Positions 25,944 to 34,545 of a stretch of DNA of 64,000 nucleotides are shown piece by piece. The translations under genes were made by a program, and so were the position numbers. The first letter of the stretch is position 1, and every line of letters begins with the position of its first letter. The notes beneath the pieces are model-generated. The model ran no database searches. It worked only from the letters and a program-made list of their open reading frames with translations, and was not told the origin of the DNA. The stretch lies in NCBI RefSeq assembly GCF_039975415.1, contig NZ_JBDWHD010000006.1; one strand, given 5' to 3'. The stretch is from Ascidiaceihabitans sp039975415. Its GTDB lineage: Bacteria > Pseudomonadota > Alphaproteobacteria > Rhodobacterales > Rhodobacteraceae.

Positions 25944-26039
25944 AAGAAAGCGCTGCTACGGATGAGAAAGGATCGGCCGAACTGTCACAAAAAAGATTGC
26001 TTGATAATAGTTATCTCGCTACCTTTGTTGATATACGAT

Positions 26040-26081
26040 GCCGCACAAGCGGCGCATAACGCCGCACAAGCGGCGCATAAC
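26040..26081. repeat. Perfect 21-bp tandem duplication upstream of dctP
   Basis: GCCGCACAAGCGGCGCATAAC occurs twice without a gap, ending 16 bases before the dctP start codon and just ahead of its GGGAGG ribosome-binding site. Each unit contains the hairpin GCCGC-ACAA-GCGGC. About 40 bases further upstream lies GATAA-TAG-TTATC. The repeat could be an operator, an attenuator or an mRNA 5'-end stabiliser, or a recent replication slip. Confidence 0.7.
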
Positions 26082-26097
26082 CTAGGGAGGAACGAAA

Positions 26098-27132
26098 ATG
26101 AAAAGTTTTTTTAAAAGCACAAGCATGGCTTTGTGTGCAGTTCTGATGGCCACAACGGCGCATGCGGACATGGTTTTGATCAACAACGATTCAGGACCGA
26201 ACCGTGGTGTACGTGCTGCAGCCGTTAACTACCTGACAGAGCAGATTGCCGAACGGACCGGCGGGGCTGTTACTGTGGAAAACAACTGGGGGGCCGCGCT
26301 TTTCAAGACGACGGCCGCGTTGGAATCCATTGGGATCGGCGTCGCGGACATGGGCGTTGTGGTCGGCCCTTACGCGCAATCAGTCATGCCCGAGCTGGCG
26401 TTGGGGTCCTTGGTTTTGCCCGACGCAAGTCCGTGGGTCATGATGAAGGCGATGAACGAACTGTTCACCACAAACGAAACCATCAAAGCGCGTATGGATG
26501 AGAAGAATGTTGTCTATGTAAACCACTATGCACTGCCACCGGGTCTGGTTGCCTGTAAAGGCGAAGGCATTTCCTCAATCGAGGACGTCCCAGGCAAAAA
26601 AATGGCGAACACCGGCGGTTTTAGTGCGCTGTTCAACGAACTTGGCGCGAACATGGTCAGTATGCCGATCTATGAGACGTACCAAGCAACTGAGACAGGT
26701 TTGGTCGATTGTTCGGTCACCTATTCCTACTTTGCCGTGGCAACCAAGCTGAACGAGCTGGTTGATACGATGACACCCGTGAACTTTGCGGCTGTGACGG
26801 TTGTGATCACCTTTATGAACAAAGACAGCTTTGAAAGCCTCGCGCCAGAACACCAGCAAGCGATCCGCGACATTGGCGCTGAAATGCCTGATTATTACGG
26901 TCGTACATTGGGCGCAGCTGACAAGCGCGCGATGGAGGTTATGTCCACGGGCGATGATGCCATATCTTTTTCTGAATTCTCTGCAGAAGATACAGAAGTT
27001 ATCCGTAAAACAGGCGCAACTGTTACCGAAAAGTGGCTTGCCGATGCAAAAGCGACGGGGCTGGATGGCCAAGCCGTTCTGGACGAGTTGCTCGCACTGA
27101 TCGAAAAATACAAAGAACTTGAGCCGGCCTAA
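26098..27132 (+). CDS. TRAP transporter substrate-binding protein (DctP type)
   Basis: 344 residues with a signal peptide (MKSFFKSTSMALCAVLMATT, cleavage near AHADM). The mature part shows the DctP-like fold, with TEQIAERTGGAVTVENNWG and the ETGLVDCSVTYSYF segment near the usual ligand-carboxylate contact. It binds an organic acid in the periplasm for the DctQM permease encoded next. Position beside the acyl-CoA cluster suggests that its ligand is the acid activated by the two ligases. Confidence 0.88.
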   Translation: MKSFFKSTSMALCAVLMATTAHADMVLINNDSGPNRGVRAAAVNYLTEQIAERTGGAVTVENNWGAALFKTTAALESIGIGVADMGVVVGPYAQSVMPELALGSLVLPDASPWVMMKAMNELFTTNETIKARMDEKNVVYVNHYALPPGLVACKGEGISSIEDVPGKKMANTGGFSALFNELGANMVSMPIYETYQATETGLVDCSVTYSYFAVATKLNELVDTMTPVNFAAVTVVITFMNKDSFESLAPEHQQAIRDIGAEMPDYYGRTLGAADKRAMEVMSTGDDAISFSEFSAEDTEVIRKTGATVTEKWLADAKATGLDGQAVLDELLALIEKYKELEPA

Positions 27133-27165
27133 GACGGCGAGCTTCGCCTGTCTGCAGGTGGAATT

Positions 27166-27191
27166 CTGATGGCCAACCCCTTGGCCATCAG
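27166..27191. promoter_or_regulatory. Strong hairpin between dctP and dctQ
   Basis: CTGATGGCCAA and TTGGCCATCAG form an 11-bp perfect stem with a CCCC loop, 34 bases after the dctP stop and 21 bases before dctQ. No U-run follows, so full termination is unlikely. Such intercistronic stems are common between binding-protein and permease genes, where they protect the upstream message so that the binding protein is made in excess. Confidence 0.75.
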
Positions 27192-27212
27192 ACCATATTT
27201 CGGAGTTCCGAC

Positions 27213-27707
27213 ATGTTTAAACGTCTTGAATTTATCCTTGATACATTGGGGGCCATCGCCGTTGTTGCGCTGTGTCTGCTGATCGTTGGGTCGATCTTTA
27301 GCCGCGAAGTCTTGGGCGTCGGTATTCCAGACAATCTTATCCTTGTGCGCGAGCTTATGGTCCCAGCAATTCTGTTTCCGCTGAGTGCGGCGACCTCCCG
27401 CCGGTCGCATGTTGCGATCGAGGTGGTTGCAAACTTTTTCTCTGATGCGCTGAATCGTTGGATTGCGGTGCTTGCAGCACTTTGCGGCTTGGTAATCATG
27501 ATGACGTTCTTTTACGCGTCATGGCTGCAAGTCACGTCGACTTGGCAAAGCGGGGCACATCATGGCGGCGATTTGTTAATCCCAAAATGGATCAGCCGCA
27601 GCGCCTGTGCCTTTGCGTTTTTCCTGACATCTCTTCGATTGCTGCAAATCCTATGGATCGACCTCAAAGCTGCAATTACCGGGCAACCTGCGCCCGCAAC
27701 ACTCTGA
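27213..27707 (+). CDS. TRAP transporter small permease (DctQ type)
   Basis: 164 residues with four predicted membrane helices and the DctQ-type motif around SRRSHVAIEVVANFF near residue 62. It pairs with the large permease encoded 18 bases downstream. It is required for sodium-coupled uptake but does not contact the ligand directly. Confidence 0.83.
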   Translation: MFKRLEFILDTLGAIAVVALCLLIVGSIFSREVLGVGIPDNLILVRELMVPAILFPLSAATSRRSHVAIEVVANFFSDALNRWIAVLAALCGLVIMMTFFYASWLQVTSTWQSGAHHGGDLLIPKWISRSACAFAFFLTSLRLLQILWIDLKAAITGQPAPATL

Positions 27708-27725
27708 TCTGAACGGAGCGCCCCT

Positions 27726-29060
27726 ATGGACATGGCTACAATTGGACTTATCGCGTGCGTCGCGGTCATTCTCTTGCTTGCGATCCGAGTGCCGATTGGC
27801 TTTGCCATCGGGAGCGTCGCGGTTATTGCGCTCTTTATGGTCTTTGCGATGCGCACAGGTACCTTTATGCCGGAACGTGCCATTGGCCGTACTCTGTCGA
27901 TTGTGTTTTCAAACGGATTTGATCTGATCCACTCGTATAATTTGTCGATGATCCCACTGTTCATCGCACTTGGGCAGGTTGCCTTTCGTGCCAACATCAC
28001 GACCGAGATCTACGAGGCAGCGCGCGTTTGCCTATCGCGCCTACCCGGGGGGGTAGCGATTGCGTCCATTGCGGGCTGTGGTGGGTTTTCTGCCATCTCT
28101 GGATCTTCCATCGCCTGTGCGTCTACCATGGGGCGGATTTGCACGCCTGAAATGCTCAAGCTGAATTACGATCCGCGGTTGGCCACAGCCTGTGTCGCTG
28201 CAGGCGGTACACTGGGTGCATTGATCCCACCATCGATTTTGTTCATCGTTTATGCGATCTTTACCGAAACGTCTGTTGGTGATTTGTTCCTTGCCGGTAT
28301 TTTCCCCGGCCTTTTGTCGATGCTGGGTTACACGACCGTCGTCTATATTTGGGTCAAACGGAACCCTTCTATTGCACCGGCTTCGGATGAAAGGTTCACA
28401 AACACCCAAAAAACTGCAGCGTTGTTTAGGGCATGGCCAGCCATGCTTTTGTTCACAGTGGTCGTCGGCGGTATTTATGGCGGAATTTTTACAGCCACTG
28501 AAGCCGCTGCAATTTCTCTGTTCACCGCAACACTGATTGGCATGGCGCGTAAGTTGATCAAACTGAGCGACATCATCCCAATGATCCGAGATATAGCCAG
28601 CACCAGCTGTGTTATCTTTTTCATCGCAGCCTGTGCGAAGGTGTTCATCACTGTCGTCGCATTGACCGGCCTGTCCAATTCTATGGTCAGCGCCTTGGGC
28701 GAGGCCAATATTGGGCCGTGGGGATTTATGTTCATGGTCTGCGTGATTTATCTGATGCTGGGTATGTTCCTTGATCCTGTGGGCATTGTTGTTCTGACTC
28801 TGCCGTTGATGATCCCGATGGTTGAAAGCTATGGCTTTGATTTAATCTGGTTTGGGGTTGTCATCGTAAAGTTGCTGGAGATTGGGTTAATCACCCCGCC
28901 TGTGGGTTTGAACGTGTTTGTCCTTGCTGCGGCAATCGACGGCAAAGTGCCAATTGGGCAGATATTCAGTGGCCTGTGGCGCTTTTTGATCAGTGATTTA
29001 ATTGTCCTGATGTTGCTGATTGGGTTCCCCATCATTTCGCTGTTCTTGCCTGGGTCATAA
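27726..29060 (+). CDS. TRAP transporter large permease (DctM type)
   Basis: 444 residues, about twelve membrane helices. Characteristic segments are GFSAISGSSIACASTMG near residue 120, GGTLGALIPPSI near residue 160 and the LITPPVGLNVFV motif near residue 393. It is the sodium-driven channel subunit of the transporter with DctP and DctQ, and ends the operon. Confidence 0.9.
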   Translation: MDMATIGLIACVAVILLLAIRVPIGFAIGSVAVIALFMVFAMRTGTFMPERAIGRTLSIVFSNGFDLIHSYNLSMIPLFIALGQVAFRANITTEIYEAARVCLSRLPGGVAIASIAGCGGFSAISGSSIACASTMGRICTPEMLKLNYDPRLATACVAAGGTLGALIPPSILFIVYAIFTETSVGDLFLAGIFPGLLSMLGYTTVVYIWVKRNPSIAPASDERFTNTQKTAALFRAWPAMLLFTVVVGGIYGGIFTATEAAAISLFTATLIGMARKLIKLSDIIPMIRDIASTSCVIFFIAACAKVFITVVALTGLSNSMVSALGEANIGPWGFMFMVCVIYLMLGMFLDPVGIVVLTLPLMIPMVESYGFDLIWFGVVIVKLLEIGLITPPVGLNVFVLAAAIDGKVPIGQIFSGLWRFLISDLIVLMLLIGFPIISLFLPGS

Positions 29061-29382
29061 CGCTTGAGAGCCGTTATACAGGGGACCTGCATTGTATATC
29101 TGGCTTTCGATCAAGCGTCGTGCAATGCAAATGTCGTTGTAGTGTGAATTATGAGAAGGTTTTTGGATTATGGATAAGTGACAGGCTCTGATGAAGAAAT
29201 GAATGGTGCTGATGCAGTGCTGGAAGCGCTCTGGCCGGCAAGCGAACCGCGGTTCTTCGGCCAGTTTTGGATATAGAGAGCAACGGTCAGCCGATCAGAA
29301 AGGCTCTTGAGGATGCGGCTTGGGAATTGGATCATCTCGACGGTGCGCCGGTCCTGCCTGCGTCCACGGCCAAGGTGGCCTC
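29061..29382. other. Intergenic stretch with possible coding debris
   Basis: No complete gene is seen. An open frame of about 60 codons ending in TAG at 29405-29407 reads plausible protein (for example DIESNGQPIRKALEDAAWEL) but lacks a start and resembles no family I know. It runs into the start of the SNase pseudogene in another frame. Confidence 0.3.
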
Positions 29383-29793
29383 GTTGCGTTCCGAATATTG
29401 GCCCTAGTGGGTGTGGTTGGTTCAAGTGCAACGGCAGGAGAGATCATCAAAGGTAAGGTGACGCATGTCCGTGATGTTGACACGATTGAAGTGTCCGGTT
29501 TGCCCGTTCGACTGATTGGTTTAGACGGCCCAGAGCTTGATGAACGTGGCGGCAAAGCTGGAAAGCGTTTTATGCAAGGCTTGGTGTTGCACAAGCCAGT
29601 TCAATGCGAGTTGACCGGAGCAAAAACGTACGACAGGTGAGTTGGCACTTGCTACTTTAACGGCGTGTATATTGCCCAGATTGCCGTGAGTGAGGGATAT
29701 GCGCGTGATTGCCCAAGATACTCACGAAGGCGCTACAAAAAATTCGAGACCTCCGCTAGCAGACGAATTCGGCGTAAATCTTATTGTCGGTGA
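29383..29793 (+). pseudogene. Thermonuclease (SNase-like) gene broken by in-frame TGA
   Basis: The frame reads a signal-like segment (FRILALVGVVGSSATAG), then VTHVRDVDTIEVSGLPVRL and GLDGPELDERGGKAGK, the start of the SNase fold with the DxDT and later arginine contexts. At 29638-29640 TGA follows TYDR, yet the same frame continues VGTCYFNGVYIAQIAVSEG, YARDCPRYSRRRY, which is the normal second half of the family, up to TGA at 29791. No ATG precedes the leader. It is a decayed secreted nuclease gene. Confidence 0.72.
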
Positions 29794-30161
29794 TGGCGTT
29801 TCATTTTCTTTGTCGATCTTGTGAACCAAAGGATTGGCTGCGGAGTGATAGATTAAGTTAACTTGTTAGTTAGAGCTATACCTTAAAGGGGCCACGGCGC
29901 TTTGCAACGCGTAATCAGGACATCCAACTTCTGTTTTTATCCAAATCACAAACGGTTCCCGTATTCCGAAAACTCACGGTGATGGACGTTTTCGGATGTT
30001 TGGTTTCAAGAAACTGTTTTAGGATACTCAGGGCCTGATCTAAGGGAGCGTCGAGCCGAGGCGGGGGGCTTTCCGTAAAACCCTTGTTTTGCGGAGGCTT
30101 TCGAATGGTTCCACCTTGATGGGATTTTTTCTTACCGATATTTGTAGCACGAAATTACCTG
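29794..30161. other. Non-coding stretch, nothing recognised
   Basis: AT content rises and no frame reads like protein. GTTAACTTGTTAGTTAGAGCTATA near 29855 could be a promoter for the following hypothetical gene, given here only in part. No RNA gene or repeat is evident. Confidence 0.3.
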
Positions 30162-30935
30162 ATGGCGGCAGCTACATTGAAAGAAGCATTAGGTCGAGGT
30201 CTGCGGTCCGCAATTGTTTGTACTGTTTATGCGCTGCCTAATGCAGCCGCTTCAAGCGCGACCAATATAATACCAGTATGTTTAGATGATGTATTGTATG
30301 AGTTACCTTACCAAGCAGGGTTATCTAGCAGTGGCCGGCAACTAAAAATTGGCGAGGGTGAAGACAAACCATCTTCAACATCACCCCCACGCTTTTGGCA
30401 GCCGGGACAGCCACCCTTGACTGTTTCGAAAATCAGGTATTCTTTAGGGGTGGGATCTGGCCCACCTATATCCGTTTTGGACTTTTTGTTGGGCCGAGAA
30501 AGTCAATTTGAAGTTTTTGAAATTTCTATTTATCCTAAAAGACGTGAATGGCCGTACCGGCACTTCCACTCCTTGGGGACTCCTTCTGACCTCAAGGAAG
30601 GGTCGGTACTTAAAATTACACACCTTAGCGATACTGGAAAAGGTGACTAATACAAGTCACTAAACTTCGGCATGTTTGGCAATCCAATATCCGTTAGGTG
30701 TTCAGCGGGACTTCCGGCCTACAGCGAAGACCCTAATAGATTTTCTTGCGACTTTAGTGGGTCTCTTCCTGACAAATCCCCGGTATTGGTTTCATTTAAC
30801 GTTGGGTTAGATCTTGAAGGGCAGTGGCCCACAGGCGGAGACACATACTCCGGTTGGCAGCTTGCTATAGCTGACGTGGAAGAGGCTATTCAAAATTTAA
30901 TTCCAAATCATGGTATGGTCAACGAATGCAAATAA
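30162..30935 (+). pseudogene. Hypothetical exported protein interrupted by one TAA
   Basis: From 30162 the frame encodes 162 residues with a weak signal-like start (SAIVCTVYALPNAAASSA), stops at TAA 30648-30650, and continues in the same frame through YKSLNFGMFGNPISVRCSAG to TAA at 30935 (a further 94 codons). Both halves have similar composition (Ser, Gly, Pro-rich, few charges, paired cysteines), so one gene of about 257 codons with a single nonsense change is the simplest reading. I recognise no domain. Its lower GC than the surroundings suggests acquired DNA. Confidence 0.5.
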
Positions 30936-31080
30936 CGAATGATCAGGTAGAGTTCTTAGAAGTCGTAATAGCGGGAGATCTAACGTCTGATTATGTTATC
31001 TCGCTCGCCGATGTCTGAGGTGCCCTAGATTTGTAGATGCTTTGCTTGGTAATTTTAGAACCAAGGAGAGACGGATATGA

Positions 31081-31180
31081 ACTGGACCTGTCGCGGTTTC
31101 GTGCCGCCCCAAGTGCTCGTTTAAGCCACCTTTCGTTCGAAGGCGACAGGGCTTTTCCAGCCCAGTGCTGAATGACGGCG
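31081..31180 (-). mobile_element. IS3-family element end with transposase C-terminal scrap
   Basis: On the minus strand the frame ending at TAA 31121 reads RRHSALGWKSPVAFERKVA, the typical C-terminus of IS3-family OrfB integrase cores. The following bases (GGACCTGTCGCGG and GTGCCGCCCC on the plus strand, 31084-31110) look like the element's terminal repeat. Nothing else of the element remains. Confidence 0.6.
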
Positions 31181-31205
31181 TCGCGGATTGTATGGTACGC
31201 ATTCA

Positions 31206-31361
31206 ATGCGACGGACGAAGGTCGCACAGATTTACAAGAAGACCGGCAATCTGCGTGCTGTTCATTTGTTGCTCGGTCACACCAAGATGGACAGCACAGT
31301 GCGATATCTTGGCGTTGAGCTTGAAGACGCCTTGGCAATTTCGGAAGCTATTGAAATCTAA
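31206..31361 (+). pseudogene. Tyrosine recombinase C-terminal fragment
   Basis: 52 codons from ATG 31206 read IYKKTGNLRAVHLLLGHTK followed by MDSTVRYLGVELEDAL. LLGH with the following RY-L matches the catalytic H and Y region of phage-type integrases. The arginine-bearing N-terminal part is missing; the sequence upstream belongs to an IS3 end. It is a remnant of an integrated element. Confidence 0.65.
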
Positions 31362-31693
31362 ACCTTTGGGCCGTTCGTAAGGGACGGCCCATACTTGCCG
31401 TTAGATCACTGATCGTGATGCCGTGTCGCAGCGTGTATTGTCGTCATCCGCCGTACCCCCAAAACGGTGAGATGGTCGAACTCACAGCTTGTGGACGAAA
31501 TTTGCCATTCGCAGTGGAATTCTGAACGTTAACTTTATCGAATGCCTCGGCAATCAGTGCGTTTCATTTGCGATGTGGTACGTCGTGAGCTTCATGAATA
31601 ATCCAAAACCAGTATTATGGCTCGCTCACCTTTTTGCATAAAAGACATTTACCTGAGCAATGACCCGCGTCTTTTTTAACGACGACAACATCG
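31362..31693. other. Intergenic stretch, nothing recognised
   Basis: About 330 bases downstream of the siderophore operon. No coding frame, repeat or convincing terminator was found. Confidence 0.3.
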
Positions 31694-32740
31694 CTATTCG
31701 CTCCAATAAGCGGCGATGTATGAACTGTTGGTTGGTCGTTGTGCTGTCTTTGCAGCCGCGCGGATGGTTTGCACTTTTGCTGTGTCAGCCGCGTACCAGA
31801 AATAGGCGTTAGGCTTGCCTTTCAAGGCGTTCAAAGCCTGAGATTGGAACAGGTCACTTTGCTCTGAGGTTAACCAGTTCAGGGCGATGCCATCAGGTGC
31901 TACGATGTCGTATCCGCAAGCGGCACCGTTTGCGGCCAGAAGGGTTGCGGTGCCTTTGGTACCGCTCGGCATGCTTTCCAGCAATCGTGCGATGGCGGGA
32001 AAGGCCGTTTCGTCACCAAAGAAGTGGATATCAGAAGTGTCCACCACGCCGCCGCCACCTGGACCGATCACGCCAATCTGTGTGCCGGGTGCAACCGTTG
32101 CGGCCCAATCCGAGACACGCCCGCCTTGGTGGATGAAGATATCAACATCCATAAACCCGGCTTCGCGATCAACCCAACGGCTGGTGTAGACCGGCTTGTG
32201 CACCGCTTTGTCACCCTTGGGCCAAATGGTGGCCCCGTTGGGTGCGACATGGGGCCATTCGATATTTAGTAGGCCTTCCGGGGGAAGCACAAAGCGGAAG
32301 TGGATGGCATCATCTGCAAAGCTCGTGAAGTCCTTGGCTTTCAGGCGTAGCCGCAAGAACGACGTGCCGATTTTCTCAACTGAGTAAACCGCCACAAAAT
32401 GGAAATTTGGTGGTCGCGCACCGACCGTTTCGGTATCTGACCAGCGAATGTTCTTGGCGACCTCTGGGACGCTGTGCTCTATGTGCTCGACCAGACTTTC
32501 TTTCAGCATATAAAGCCAATCTGGTTTGGCGGCCGCGACTTGGGCACGGATGCCTTGATCTGTTGCCTCGAAATGGAAAACCCCGAAATCGGTTTCAACA
32601 GTGACGCATGTGTCGGTGTCTGCCAGAACTTTCAGCCCATGTTCTTCGGCTTCATGCAGCATCACCATACGTGTGGCGGTGAAATTGAGATTAGGTAACG
32701 TGGTTTCAGCGCTTAGCGGAAAGCTAGGATGGACAGACAT
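31694..32740 (-). CDS. DUF2218-SIP fusion: siderophore-interacting ferric reductase
   Basis: 348 residues in two parts. Residues about 20-100 form a DUF2218 domain (TVETDFGVFHFEATDQG, SLVEHIEHSVPE). The rest is a SIP/ViuB-type flavin reductase with FLRLRLKAKDF, the GPGGGG turn near residue 230, FFGDETAFPAIARLLE and the C-terminal WYAADTAKV. It should reduce ferric siderophore in the cytoplasm to release iron. It is the last gene of the uptake operon, 12 bases after the ATPase gene. Confidence 0.85.
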   Translation of the reverse strand: MSVHPSFPLSAETTLPNLNFTATRMVMLHEAEEHGLKVLADTDTCVTVETDFGVFHFEATDQGIRAQVAAAKPDWLYMLKESLVEHIEHSVPEVAKNIRWSDTETVGARPPNFHFVAVYSVEKIGTSFLRLRLKAKDFTSFADDAIHFRFVLPPEGLLNIEWPHVAPNGATIWPKGDKAVHKPVYTSRWVDREAGFMDVDIFIHQGGRVSDWAATVAPGTQIGVIGPGGGGVVDTSDIHFFGDETAFPAIARLLESMPSGTKGTATLLAANGAACGYDIVAPDGIALNWLTSEQSDLFQSQALNALKGKPNAYFWYAADTAKVQTIRAAAKTAQRPTNSSYIAAYWSE

Positions 32741-32752
32741 AAGCAGACCCTT

Positions 32753-33529
32753 TCAAGAGGGGATAACATGAGGTGTGTGGTGAAGTGGATCGTCGATGAC
32801 CGTGCATTCAAGATCGAAAATTTGACGCATGCCAGAAGGGGTGATCACATCCGCGGCGCTGCCTTGTGCCACGATCACACCAGCTTTGAGGGCGACGATG
32901 TGGTCGGCAAACCGTGCGGCCAAGTTGATATCATGTAGGACCATGACGATGGTGCGCCCCGTATCCTGGTTCAAGGATTTGACCATCTTCAACAGTTCGA
33001 TCTGATGGGGCAGGTCAAGATACGTGGTGGGTTCGTCCAGCAGCAAGATGTCAGTGTCTTGGGCCAAGGTCATGGCGATCCATGCCCTTTGTCGTTGGCC
33101 ACCTGACAATGCCGATAGTGGGCGCTGTGCATGACGACTAAGGTTGGTCACACTTAAGGCGTTTTCGACGGCCTCGGCATCACCTTGTGACCATTGGCGG
33201 ATGGCGCTTTGATGCGGCGTGCGCCCGCGTGTGACAAGATCTTGCACCTGCAACCCTTCAGGAACAACAGGGGCTTGGGGCAGGATCGCCAGCCGTTTGG
33301 CCACAGACCTGCTGTTTTGGCGATGAATGGCTTTGCCATCCAAGTTGACGTGACCTGAGGTGGGCGATTGAAGCCGCGCAAGGCTGCGCAAAAGGGTCGA
33401 CTTCCCGCACGCGTTGGGTCCAACGATCACCGTAACCTTATGATTTGGCACCTCTAAGGACAGCCCGCTTAGAACAGGTGCTTTGTCGTAAGTTACGCCA
33501 AGATGTTCGGCGCTCAGTCGGTGTGTCAT
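32753..33529 (-). CDS. Ferric-siderophore ABC transporter ATPase (FecE/FhuC type)
   Basis: Start at 33529, overlapping the permease stop as ATGA. The 258-residue protein has Walker A GPNACGKSTLLRSL, signature LSGGQRQRAWIAM, Walker B ILLLDEPTTYLDL and switch histidine VLHDINLA, the last two typical of FecE/FhuC. It powers import by the two FecCD-type permeases. Confidence 0.9.
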   Translation of the reverse strand: MTHRLSAEHLGVTYDKAPVLSGLSLEVPNHKVTVIVGPNACGKSTLLRSLARLQSPTSGHVNLDGKAIHRQNSRSVAKRLAILPQAPVVPEGLQVQDLVTRGRTPHQSAIRQWSQGDAEAVENALSVTNLSRHAQRPLSALSGGQRQRAWIAMTLAQDTDILLLDEPTTYLDLPHQIELLKMVKSLNQDTGRTIVMVLHDINLAARFADHIVALKAGVIVAQGSAADVITPSGMRQIFDLECTVIDDPLHHTPHVIPS

Positions 33530-34545
33530 ATGATATTTCCTTTGCGGGCTTGCACCAGCAGCAACCACATCAGAACAGGTGCACCAATGATGGCCGTAAA
33601 CACGCCCGTGGGCAGCGAAACAAACGGGATAAGTCGTGAGGCCGTGTCAGCAAGCAACGTGACCAACGCCCCAATTCCGCCAGCGGCCAGAAGGGCGGGT
33701 TTGCCACGACCCACCAAACGACGCGCAATCGGTCCGCTGACAAAGGCAACAAAGGGCAGTGGGCCTGCGACGCTAATGGCAAGCGCAACAAGTGCGACAC
33801 CCGCTGCCGTGATCGTCAATCGTAAGAGGGAAACCGCCAAGCCAAGGCCGGTAGCGGTCTCATCCGAAAGGGACAATCGTGTAAGAACAAAGTTCAACCA
33901 AATGATCAAAGGCAACAAAAGGCCAAGCCCAACAGTGACGCGGATGACATCAGCCCAGCTGCGCGCATTCAGGGTCCCAATCAACCATTTTGCCATATCT
34001 GCCGCGGTCAACGCGTCCATACGTGTGATCAACAGGTCGGCAAAAGCCGAAAGTGTGAGGCTGACCCCAATCCCGATCAGGATCAAACGATAGGGATGCA
34101 AACCATTTTGCCATGACAGGACAAGAACCAGCATCGCAGCCAAGGCACCGCCAATCATGGCACCCAGTAAGACAAAACCACCACACGTCACCATGGCGAA
34201 AAGGGCACCACAACTGGCGCCTGCATTGAAGCCGATGATATCGGGGGAGGCCAGCGGATTGCGGAGCATGGTTTGGAACATGGCACCCGCAATCCCAAAG
34301 GCAGCCCCGGCACCCAGCGCCGCCAAGATACGGGGCAGACGCAAATCATAGACCACAAGCGTGTGCATCGGGTCGCTGTCGCCGGTCAGCGCTGCAAGAA
34401 CGTCTTGGGTATTCATCGGGAAACTGCCGGCGCGCAAGGCGATGACGCAGGCGAAAATCATGCCCAGCCCAATCAAGAATGTCATCAGACCCGCACGGCG
34501 ACTGACCTGCACAGAGACTGGACCTATCCGAATGACGCGGTTCAC
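33526..34545 (-). CDS. Ferric-siderophore ABC permease (FecCD family), second subunit
   Basis: The start is the GTG at 34545, whose last two bases share the TGA of the preceding permease gene. The 339-residue product has about ten membrane helices and family segments such as LRLPRILAALGAGAAFG, MLRNPLASPDIIGFNAG and the GPLPFVAFVSGPIARRL loop that contacts the ATPase. It pairs with the other FecCD subunit. Confidence 0.88.
   Translation of the reverse strand: MNRVIRIGPVSVQVSRRAGLMTFLIGLGMIFACVIALRAGSFPMNTQDVLAALTGDSDPMHTLVVYDLRLPRILAALGAGAAFGIAGAMFQTMLRNPLASPDIIGFNAGASCGALFAMVTCGGFVLLGAMIGGALAAMLVLVLSWQNGLHPYRLILIGIGVSLTLSAFADLLITRMDALTAADMAKWLIGTLNARSWADVIRVTVGLGLLLPLIIWLNFVLTRLSLSDETATGLGLAVSLLRLTITAAGVALVALAISVAGPLPFVAFVSGPIARRLVGRGKPALLAAGGIGALVTLLADTASRLIPFVSLPTGVFTAIIGAPVLMWLLLVQARKGNII

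Noticed and set aside
29905..30110. Possible small RNA or attenuator before the broken hypothetical gene
   Set aside because: No convincing stem with a U-run and no promoter pair could be identified by eye.
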